The notes beneath the pieces are model-generated. The model made no database searches, had not been told where the DNA came from, and saw only the letters and a program-made list of their open reading frames with translations. A program made the position numbers and the translations under genes. From UBA4782 sp034430215 (lineage in GTDB: Bacteria > Chloroflexota > Anaerolineae > Anaerolineales > Anaerolineaceae), in assembly GCA_034430215.1 (NCBI GenBank), contig DAOUFE010000019.1, forward strand, positions 496,001 to 560,000: a DNA stretch of 64,000 bases, written 5' to 3'. Shown here piece by piece: positions 24,563 to 33,000 of this stretch. The first letter of the stretch is position 1; the number at the start of each line of letters is the position of its first letter.

Positions 24563-24602
24563 TCATCTTTACTGATTTGCGGTTTATCAAGGAGTCTACG
24601 AT

Positions 24603-25697
24603 ATGACATTATATGGTAAAGGTATGATGATATGGAAAATCCCATCGTGCGAAAGTGGCAATGCTACAACCATTGCCAATGTTGCATATTCTGCTGGATT
24701 TACATATGTGTTGATAAAGATCGCGGATGGTGTAAGTTCCTATAATGTCAATCGCACTACTAATGTTGATCTGGTTCCACCAGTTGTAAAAGCTCTTAAG
24801 GCAAAAGGGCTACAGGTTTGGGGTTGGCATTATATTTATGGAGCAAATCCGACAGGTGAAGCCACCATGGCTGTCAACCGGACAAAAGCGCTGGGATTGG
24901 ATGGTTATGTGATCGACGCTGAAAGTGAATTCAAGGTATCAGGGGGTGCAACTGCCGCAACTACCTTCATGAACGTCCTTCGAAAAGGTCTTCCTTCCAC
25001 ACCGATTGCTTTATGCTCTTACAGGTATCCATCTTATCATATGCAATTTCCCTGGGCAGCTTTTTTAGATAAATGTGATTACAACATGCCCCAGGTGTAT
25101 TGGCAAGCATCACACAATCCTGATGTTCAAGTAACAAAATCCTTTAAAGAATTTCAATCCTTAACACCATATCGTCCTTACCTGGCTACCGGACCCTTGT
25201 ATCCCGTCAGTGATTGGAGCCCCTCTGCATCAGAATTAATTCTCTTTATGAATACTTGTAAGAGCCTGAACATCCCCGCTGTGAATTACTTTACATGGGA
25301 TTACAAGACAAGATTACCCGCACAATGGAATGCTATTGCAAGTTATGATTGGGCTGGCACTGGAGAACAAGATATAGTAGAAAAATATATTGCCAATATG
25401 AATTCGCATAATCCAGACCTGTGTGCCAGCATGTACACCGCCAACGCCATCCGCGTAACTGCATCACGCACAGTTCAGGGATATGATCTGATCCGTACAT
25501 GGTTCAATAGTTTCTTTACGATTGGACTTCCCAATGCTGTCTTTAAACTGACAAGCTTTACGGGTACAGGCAATAACAGGCACTTCACCTGGACAGCAGT
25601 AGGACCGACAGGAAAAGTGAATAATGGAAATGACACCATCGGATTAGTAGACGGAAAGATTGGTTATCATTACTCTTTTTATACTTTTGGGAATTAA
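24603..25697 (+). CDS. GH25-like TIM-barrel domain fused to a SnoaL-like domain
   Basis: A 364-residue protein. Residues 1 to about 245 look like a glycoside-hydrolase-type barrel: GKGMMIWKIPSCE, FTYVLIKIADG, VWGWHYIYG, GYVIDAESEF, YNMPQVYWQ and VNYFTWDYK. Residues about 252-364 match an NTF2/SnoaL fold: VEKYIANMNSHNPDLCASMY, then VQGYDLIRTWFNSFF. There is no signal peptide, which is odd if it acts on cell wall. The acidic pair D-x-E in VIDAESEF is where a catalytic acid would be expected. The substrate is unknown. AGGAG precedes the ATG. Confidence 0.72.
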   Translation: MTLYGKGMMIWKIPSCESGNATTIANVAYSAGFTYVLIKIADGVSSYNVNRTTNVDLVPPVVKALKAKGLQVWGWHYIYGANPTGEATMAVNRTKALGLDGYVIDAESEFKVSGGATAATTFMNVLRKGLPSTPIALCSYRYPSYHMQFPWAAFLDKCDYNMPQVYWQASHNPDVQVTKSFKEFQSLTPYRPYLATGPLYPVSDWSPSASELILFMNTCKSLNIPAVNYFTWDYKTRLPAQWNAIASYDWAGTGEQDIVEKYIANMNSHNPDLCASMYTANAIRVTASRTVQGYDLIRTWFNSFFTIGLPNAVFKLTSFTGTGNNRHFTWTAVGPTGKVNNGNDTIGLVDGKIGYHYSFYTFGN

Positions 25698-25774
25698 TCA
25701 ATGATTGCAACAGGCATTAAATAATAAATAGTTAAAGCATTTGGAAGACATAAAAGAATATTCCCAATGACAAG

Positions 25775-25807
25775 AGGCCACCCAGAATTTTTGTGGGTGG
25801 CCTTTTG
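25775..25807 (+). terminator. Rho-independent terminator after the barrel/SnoaL gene
   Basis: AGGCCACCC and GGGTGGCCT form a perfect nine-pair stem with an 11-base loop, followed by TTTTG. The remaining bases to 25903 hold nothing recognised. Confidence 0.88.
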
Positions 25808-25903
25808 CTAAAAGAAATTCTTGTACATTAGATTGGTTTACTTTTTTCGGTTTGGCTTTTACGTATCAGATTATTTTGATTACTCACCAGGTTTGCTATT
25901 TTT

Positions 25904-26314
25904 CTATTTTAGATACATACCAACAATATCAAGGTTTGCATCCATAACGATCGTGTAGATTAGCGTGCTATTTTGATAATTGCATACCAGGACTACCTGT
26001 GCATAATCTTCACCAGTCGATTTGCTTTTCTGACCTACAGTGGTTATCGATTTATAATCTTGAAAGTCGCCAGCTTCAGTCAAGGTTTTATCCCAGGCAG
26101 ATTTTAGCTGATCAGGGGTTACATTTTCTTCAAGATCATCTCGTAGTTCAGCTTGGATTGCATCATAGTCATGCGAATTAATGACATCAACAACCTCTTT
26201 CGCGCGATCGATTACAGCATTTTCATCATAAATATCTGCAAGTTTGATCGATCCACATGCTGTAAGCATGAGAAGAAAGAGTGAAACAAGAAAAGTAAAT
26301 ACAATTTTTTTCAT
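25904..26314 (-). CDS. DUF3887-like lipoprotein
   Basis: A 136-residue lipoprotein. The signal peptide (KKIVFTFLVSLFLLMLTAC) ends in the lipobox LTAC. The mature part has RAKEVVDVINSHDYDAIQAELRDDL and LKSAWDKTLTEAGDFQDYKS, which fits the DUF3887/NTF2-like pattern, and ends in strands (AQVVLVCNYQNSTLIYTIVMD). The function is unknown. AAGGAG lies at good distance before the ATG. Confidence 0.82.
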   Translation of the reverse strand: MKKIVFTFLVSLFLLMLTACGSIKLADIYDENAVIDRAKEVVDVINSHDYDAIQAELRDDLEENVTPDQLKSAWDKTLTEAGDFQDYKSITTVGQKSKSTGEDYAQVVLVCNYQNSTLIYTIVMDANLDIVGMYLK

Positions 26315-26398
26315 TTGAGAAAACTCCTTAAAGTTTGAATTTTTATTTTCTACAACTCACGTAATACTACTTTCGTAAAAGGCAACCAATCCGATTTA

Positions 26399-27046
26399 TT
26401 ATTTTGTGCCCTCTTTAGTCTCCAATTTAAATATCATAAAAGAGTAGAAGAAAGGCAACACAACAAGCAAAGCAATGACTGCTATCGAGACATAAAACTG
26501 TAAAAGAAATGCATTCGCGATAACTATCAGTCCGCCAATCACCCATACAAAACCCGCAAAACGATTTGTTCTATTCCAGTTATTTTCGCTATGAAGAGTC
26601 CAGGGCAACTTTATTCCCAATGTATAGTTTTGTCGGTTCTTCGGCAGGTAGTTTCCACAAATGACAATCACAATACCTGCCAGAGCAGTGCCAATCATAA
26701 CTACTGGGATTTCTGCACCCATAGCAATGACCAGAGAAAGCGGAATGAATATTATTGCGATGATCGAAGGCAACCATTTAACCGCCTGTTTGAGCACAGA
26801 AGAGGGATTATTCAGTTTTGGCTCATTGTTTACTCTGAAATGCGCATAAAGATTGATCGCTGCCATGAATATTGGCAATCCAAAAACTGCAAGAGTTTTT
26901 GTTAAATAACTATCCGGATTTCCCCCATTGTCAAAATGGATTGGTATCTGTAACGGTAATTTGTTGAATACCAGGATACCAAAAATTACCGGAATAATGC
27001 ACATAACTGTTGTTATTAATACTGTTGAATTATTTTTCACTTTCAT
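26399..27046 (-). CDS. SdpI-like DUF1648 membrane protein
   Basis: A 215-residue membrane protein with about six hydrophobic segments. The N-terminal DUF1648 part has LPLQIPIHFDNGGNPDSY. The C-terminal SdpI-like part has GNYLPKNRQNYTLGIKLPWTLHSENNWNRTNRFAG, the family's strongest motif. In Bacillus subtilis SdpI gives immunity to the SdpC toxin and binds the repressor SdpR. The frame is open to 27142, but GGAGGTAACAAGA before the ATG at 27046 decides the start. It overlaps the ArsR gene by 17 bases, giving an sdpR-sdpI-like pair. Confidence 0.87.
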   Translation of the reverse strand: MKVKNNSTVLITTVMCIIPVIFGILVFNKLPLQIPIHFDNGGNPDSYLTKTLAVFGLPIFMAAINLYAHFRVNNEPKLNNPSSVLKQAVKWLPSIIAIIFIPLSLVIAMGAEIPVVMIGTALAGIVIVICGNYLPKNRQNYTLGIKLPWTLHSENNWNRTNRFAGFVWVIGGLIVIANAFLLQFYVSIAVIALLVVLPFFYSFMIFKLETKEGTK

Positions 27047-27311
27047 TCTTGTTACCTCCAAACTGGGACAACCAAAGAATAATCTCTTCAAAAACCGATG
27101 TATTGAGCTCGTAATAAACAAAGTTTTTATATTTACTCTCAAAAACCAGATCTGCGCTCTTAAGTAAGGAAAGATGATATGAAATTGTAGCTCCTTTTAT
27201 GTCAAAATGGCTGCCAATTTCACCTGCTGTCATTTTTCCAGATTTCAACAAGACGAGAATTTCTCGTCTCACTGGATCACTTAAAGCTTTTAATGTTTCA
27301 GCGTAACTCAT
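27030..27311 (-). CDS. ArsR/SdpR-family transcriptional repressor
   Basis: A 93-residue winged-helix protein of the ArsR family. LKALSDPVRREILVLLKSGKMTAGEIGSHFDIKGATISYHLSLLKSADLV is the full DNA-binding region. No metal-binding ELCVCDL-type motif is present, which fits the SdpR subgroup. It is the first gene of a two-gene unit with the SdpI-like protein. The promoter carries a perfect 32-base palindrome over its -10 box, so autorepression is likely. Confidence 0.92.
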   Translation of the reverse strand: MSYAETLKALSDPVRREILVLLKSGKMTAGEIGSHFDIKGATISYHLSLLKSADLVFESKYKNFVYYELNTSVFEEIILWLSQFGGNKNESEK

Positions 27312-27320
27312 TTAACCTGC

Positions 27321-27378
27321 CAATCTATTTAGATATTTATCTAAATAGATTGTAAAGCAGGTTAGTATTTTTTGTCAA
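27321..27378 (-). promoter_or_regulatory. sdpR-like promoter with perfect 32-bp operator
   Basis: On the minus strand TTGACA (27378-27373) and TACAAT (27354-27349) are separated by 18 bases. A palindrome with 14-base arms (CAATCTATTTAGAT and its complement) and a four-base centre occupies 27321-27352. It overlaps the end of the -10 box and the expected start point and ends ten bases before the ArsR start codon. This is the expected layout for autorepression by a dimeric winged-helix protein. Confidence 0.85.
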
Positions 27379-27487
27379 GGCTAATTAATATACGTATCGA
27401 AACCAACTTCGGTATCAATATATTTTTATTAAAGGGTTTCCCCCGAATTCTTATTCTAAATTTGACTCGATAGTGTCTCTCTTCCGG

Positions 27488-29971
27488 TCAAACATTTCCT
27501 TGTTCCGATTTTTTCTTGCTTCGTGTTCGAGAAGAGAAAACTTGAAAACAATCCCTTATCTTCGTCTGATCGATCACTTCATCGTCCTTTTTTACTTCCA
27601 CAATAGGCTTTCCTGAGTATGGTCGTTTCCCTTGGGGAATATCGCTGATTTTCACTATTTTTGCTGCTGCATTTCTAAATTGAATGATCCCTGTGCTACT
27701 GCTAGATCCATCTAAACAAACGGAAAGAGTATTTTGTTTGCTCAATCGGCAGGCAATTACTCCCTGCCCATACCTGCCCTGCAAAGGAAAATCATTCATG
27801 CTCAAACGCCAGGCATTTCCATCTTCTGCAATCAACAGAACTTCACCTTTTTCGCTAAATACTTCCATACCGATGATGAGATCTTTTTCAGCCAGTTTAA
27901 TCGCATTTACACCACCTGCAACCAATCCCATTGGTCGAACATCATCTTCTTTGAAACGTATCGCCATACCCATTGCAGTGAAAAGTAGCCATTCATCATT
28001 CCCATTACTAAAAAGAATAAAACCAAGCTCATCACCAGAATTCACTCTCATCAAAGTGAACGCATGAGCAGCTGGACCAGGTAACTCACTCAATGCTGAT
28101 TTTTTCACCATACCATTTCTTGTTGCACTGACAATAAAGGCATCACCATTTTTTCTTCCGGTTTGAGGAACTGTGAACATTGCCACAACTGAATCTGGAT
28201 CAGGCAACGGAGCAACTTTCTCTACAGAAATACCTTCGCCAAATGATTCCGCTTCTGGAATGCTTTCTACTGCGACTGCTGCTGCCATTCCATCTCCTTG
28301 AACCAGGTAGAGAGTCTGGTGTGTACTTGTCTTGACAACCATAGAAGGAGATGCCCGTCCGCTTATTCGTGGTAGATCTTCATTCATCGTCCGGGCTATC
28401 ACACCATTGGGCATTAATCCTACCCATAAAGGTTTTTCAGGTGTCAACTCTGATACAACGAGTAATTCTTTAGCAGATTTTCCCTTTTTTAATGCCACTA
28501 TTTGTGTTCTTCGGCGGTCAGCATATTTGAGTTTTATCTCATTTAGCTCATCTTCTACTACCTGCCTCATCTTTTTGGGAGACTTCAAAAGACTTTCTAG
28601 TTCCTTGATCAATGCAACCGTCTCTTTATATTCAAGCTCGATTTTTTTCCTTTCCAAAGCAGCAAGCCGTTTTAACGCCATATCCAAAATAGCTTGTGCC
28701 TGGATTTCACTCAAGCGGTATCGTTTCATCAATCTTGCTCGAGCCTGTTCAGTATCTGGAGAATTCCTAATTAAAGCAATAATCTCATCCAGGTGGTTCA
28801 ATGCCACCCGAAGCCCTTCCAGAATATGTAGTCTCTGTTTTGCACGCTCAAGATCATACTCACTGCGTCTTTTAACCACTTCAAGCCGGTGTTCCAGATA
28901 AACTTTAAGTGCCTGCTTCAACGTAAGTAAGCGCGGTTCCCCATCCACAAGCGCTACCATATTGATTCCAAATGTGGACTGTAATGGTGTCCGCTGGTAT
29001 AGGTCACGTAAAATTTTTTCTCCATCAGCATTTTTGTTCAATTCAATTACTATGCGCATTCCTTGCTTATCAGATTCATCTCGCAGGTCTGCTATCCCCT
29101 CCAAAGTCCCTTCGCGAACTAAATCTGCAATGCGTTCGATTAATGCAGATTTGTTAGTCATGTAGGGCAGTTCAGTGATGATAAGTCTCGATCTCCCCTT
29201 TACCATTTCTTCCATCATCACTTTGCCACGAACATTTAGCTTTCCCCTGCCGGTGGCGTATGCAGAGAGAAGGACATTTTCTTCTCCTTCCAGAATTATG
29301 ATGCCACCCGTAGGGAAATCTGGCCCCTTAATGAACTTCATTAGGTCTGATATATTAATATCATCCAGTCGAGTCCATTCCTTTAACGTGTAGATCAACG
29401 CGTCGATAACTTCTCCCAGGTTGTGCGGAGGAATATTAGTAGCCATTCCCACCGCAATACCGGTTCCACCGTTCACCAACATGTTTGGTACAGCGGCAGG
29501 TAAAACCAAAGGTTCCTCTAAAGATCCATCAAAATTGGGGATGAAATCAACTGTATTTCGATCAATTTGCCCCAACATTTCGATAGCAACTGGTTTCAAG
29601 CGAGCTTCTGTATATCGCATGGCTGCGGGTTCATCGCCATCAACACTACCAAAATTCCCCTGCCCATCTATCAGCATGTTCCGCATGCTGAAATCCTGTG
29701 CCATGCGCGCCATAGCTTCATACACCGCAGTATCACCATGAGGATGATACTTTCCAAGTACTTCGCCAACAATACGAGCTGATTTTTTATAGGGAGAGTC
29801 TGCGCGTATTCCCATGTCATACATGGCATACAGGATACGTCGTTGTACTGGCTTTAACCCATCGCGAGCATCAGGAAGAGCACGGGCTACGATCGTGCTC
29901 ATGGCATAATCTAGATAAGACTGCTGCATTTCTTCTTCAATGTCAACTTTGCGAACGAGACCCAAATCCAT
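27488..29971 (-). CDS. gyrA: Type II topoisomerase subunit A (GyrA/ParC)
   Basis: An 827-residue DNA-cleaving subunit. The catalytic tyrosine is Y120 in AAMRYTEARL, and the winged-helix region reads KYHPHGDTAVYEAMARMAQDF. Thr81 and Glu85 occupy the positions of quinolone-resistance Ser83/Asp87. The long coiled coil is at about 370-490. The C-terminal beta-pinwheel (about 500-810) lacks a recognisable GyrA box (QRRGGKG), so decatenation as in ParC is possible. The start at 29971 is chosen because GGAGG lies eight bases upstream. The upstream in-frame ATG overlaps that site. No gyrB/parE is adjacent. Confidence 0.9.
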   Translation of the reverse strand: MDLGLVRKVDIEEEMQQSYLDYAMSTIVARALPDARDGLKPVQRRILYAMYDMGIRADSPYKKSARIVGEVLGKYHPHGDTAVYEAMARMAQDFSMRNMLIDGQGNFGSVDGDEPAAMRYTEARLKPVAIEMLGQIDRNTVDFIPNFDGSLEEPLVLPAAVPNMLVNGGTGIAVGMATNIPPHNLGEVIDALIYTLKEWTRLDDINISDLMKFIKGPDFPTGGIIILEGEENVLLSAYATGRGKLNVRGKVMMEEMVKGRSRLIITELPYMTNKSALIERIADLVREGTLEGIADLRDESDKQGMRIVIELNKNADGEKILRDLYQRTPLQSTFGINMVALVDGEPRLLTLKQALKVYLEHRLEVVKRRSEYDLERAKQRLHILEGLRVALNHLDEIIALIRNSPDTEQARARLMKRYRLSEIQAQAILDMALKRLAALERKKIELEYKETVALIKELESLLKSPKKMRQVVEDELNEIKLKYADRRRTQIVALKKGKSAKELLVVSELTPEKPLWVGLMPNGVIARTMNEDLPRISGRASPSMVVKTSTHQTLYLVQGDGMAAAVAVESIPEAESFGEGISVEKVAPLPDPDSVVAMFTVPQTGRKNGDAFIVSATRNGMVKKSALSELPGPAAHAFTLMRVNSGDELGFILFSNGNDEWLLFTAMGMAIRFKEDDVRPMGLVAGGVNAIKLAEKDLIIGMEVFSEKGEVLLIAEDGNAWRLSMNDFPLQGRYGQGVIACRLSKQNTLSVCLDGSSSSTGIIQFRNAAAKIVKISDIPQGKRPYSGKPIVEVKKDDEVIDQTKIRDCFQVFSSRTRSKKKSEQGNV

Positions 29972-30034
29972 AACCATGTCCTCCAAAGAAGTTAACTTGA
30001 TTTTACATGCATTTTTGAAAAGGTTTTTAAAAAG

Positions 30035-30068
30035 AAAAACCGCCCATCAAAATCGATGAGCGGTTTTT
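30035..30068 (-). terminator. Rho-independent terminator of rpoC
   Basis: On the minus strand AAAAACCGCTCATC pairs with GATGGGCGGTTTTT (one G-U pair) around a six-base loop, 15 bases after the rpoC stop and ending in a T run. It separates rpoC from the topoisomerase gene. Confidence 0.93.
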
Positions 30069-30082
30069 AAATCTAAACGAAA

Positions 30083-33000
30083 TTATTCGGATTGAGGAAT
30101 TTCAGGTGTTACCTCAATGGGCATTTCTGTTGCAACCATGCGATCAAATTTTCCTTGCACAAAACCTGTTCCAGCAGGGATCAGCTTGCCAATGATAACA
30201 TTCTCTTTCAAACCATATAATGGGTCTTCGGTGGATGCAATTGCAGCACCAGCCATTACCTTGATAGTATGTTGGAAAGAAGCTGCAGATAAGAAAGAAT
30301 CTGTGCTCAACGATGCACGTGTTACACCTAACAAAACCTCACCAAACCGTGCAGGAGTTTTTCCTTCAGCTACCAACTGCTCATTTACCTTTCGAATTTC
30401 CAGACGGTCAACATAATCCAGTGGTAAGTAAGGAGAATCACCAGAGCGAATTACCTGAACTTTACCCAACATCTTACGTATGATCACTTCAAAGTGCTTA
30501 TCGTGAATATTCTGCCCTTGCGCACGATAAACCTTCTGAATTTCCGTAAGCAGGTACATCTGGCAACTATCCCGACCATTGATCTTTAGAATGGTATGCG
30601 GATTTAATGAGCCTTCTGTCAATGGTTGACCTGCTTCTACATGGTCACCATCCTTGATCAAAAGCCTTGCAGTGGTTGGAATGTCATAATCAGCAGACTC
30701 ACTAGTTTGATGAGATACAATGACTTTTCTTCCTTCAATGCGAACTTTCCCACCTTCTTGAGCCGTGATGGTAGCATCATCCAAATTAGCCAGTGCATCA
30801 CCTTTTTTGACATCAACTTCATCTATTGCAACGATGGTCCACTCTTCAGGAATTTCATATTCTTCACTGACCATTTCACTATGCTCAATCCTGACTGAAC
30901 GCTGTTCACTATTAAGATCGTGTACAACAATGCGAGCAGTACCATCAATTTGCGACATGACCGCCTCACCCTTCGGTGTACGTCGGGCTTCAAAAAGTTC
31001 TTCTACACGGGGAAGACCAGTTGTAATGTCACCACCGGCAGCTACACCACCAGTATGGAAAGTACGCAGGGTTAATTGGGTACCAGGCTCACCAATAGAT
31101 TGAGCAGCAACAATACCGACTGCAGAACCAAGAGATACACGTTCTCCACGTCCCAGATCTGTACCGTAACAAGAAGCACAAATACCATGAACGAGTTCAC
31201 ACGTTAATGGAGAGCGAACCTTTACCTCAGCTACCTTAGAGTTGGATATCTTGCGAGCCAATTCATGATCCAACACATCATTATACTCACCCAAAATTTC
31301 ACCCGTCTCTGGATCTACAACTCTTTCAGCTAAAAGACGACTGTAGAGACGAGTTGCAAATGATTGGCCAGCAACATCATCCTTTCTGCGGATGGTGATT
31401 CCTTCATGTGTGCCACAGTCTTCTTCATTAACTATAATGTCTTGAGCTATATCCACCAGACGTCGTGTTAGATAGCCAGCATCCGCGGTACGTAGAGCAG
31501 TATCAGCCAGACCCTTTCGAGCACCATGTGTAGAAATAAAATATTCCAGGGCAGTTAAGCCTTCTCGGAAGTTTGATTGGATAGGTAGCCTGATGATACG
31601 TCCAGCAGGGTCAGCCATCAAACCTCGCATACCTGAAAGTTGAGAAATTGGTCCAAATCCACCTTTCGTTGCACCAGAATTTGCCATAGTTGCAAGGTTT
31701 CCACTTGGATCTAATGATTTTCGGACTGCATCGGCAACTTTCTTGGTTGTTTCTTGCCAGACATCAACAATCTTTTCATTACGTTCTTGCTCAGTTAACA
31801 ATCCACGTCGCCAGTTACGGTTCAATTTTTCAACTTCTGTCTGAGCCTCTGCCAGGATGGATGCTTTTTCAGGCGGGATGGAGATATCCGCTACCGCAAT
31901 CGTCGAACCTGAGCGCATCGCATATTCAAAACCGATATCTTTGATCCTGTCCGCTAATTCAGTCGTGGCATCTGCCCCGCAGATTTCATAAACATCTGCA
32001 ATCAGGTCTTTGACTCCACCTTTGTCCAATACTTCATTTACAAATTGCATTTGCGGCGGGAGAATACGGTTGAAAATAGCTCTACCAACCGTTGTATCGA
32101 TGATTCTTTCTTTGGGTTCTTCTAAACGGTTGTTCTTATCATCGTACCAGCTTTTGGCATGAATTTTTATGTTTGTGTGAATTTCAACTTGATCCAGTTG
32201 ATAAGCTAATTCAACATCATCAATATCAATAAACGATCGACCATCACCTTTGTGTGGTGCATCATCTTTGATGGTCAAATAGTACACACCCAGCACCATA
32301 TCCTTTGATGGGCTGATGATTGGCTCACCATCTGCAGGCTTCAAAAGATTCTTTGAAGCCAGCATCATATTGCGAACTTCCCAGACTGCTTTCTCGGATA
32401 ATGGTACATGAACAGCCATCTGGTCACCATCGAAGTCAGCGTTGAAAGCTGTAGTTACTAGAGGGTGTAATTGAATAGCACTTCCTTCAATCAGCACTGG
32501 TTCAAACGCTTGAATACCCAGACGGTGAAGTGTAGGAGCACGGTTCAACAATACTGGTCGTTCCTTAATGACCTCTTCAAGAACTTCCCACACTTCTGGA
32601 CGGTTGCGTTCGATGAATCGTCTTGCACCTTTTACATTAGCTGCGTATGAGCGTGATACCAGTCTGGAAATTACAAAAGGTCGGTATAGTTCCAGTGCCA
32701 TGGTTTTGGGTAGACCACATTGGTAAAGTTTTAACGTTGGACCAACAACAATAACCGAACGTCCAGAATAGTCTACGCGTTTTCCCAGCAGGTTGCGGCG
32801 GAAGCGACCTTTCTTGCCTTTCAACATATCACTCAAGGATTTCAACTCACGGCGTCCACGGCGTGAAAGAGCCTTACCGCGTTGTGAATTATCAATCAAT
32901 GAATCAACTGCTTCCTGAAGCATACGTTTTTCATTACGAACGATCACATCTGGGGCTCCAAGTTCCAGTAACCTCTTTAATCGGTTATTGCGGTTGATCA

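Noticed and set aside
27321..27352. Reading the 32-base palindrome as a terminator of the topoisomerase region
   Set aside because: It has no T run, lies upstream of the ArsR start and overlaps a consensus promoter, so operator is the better reading.
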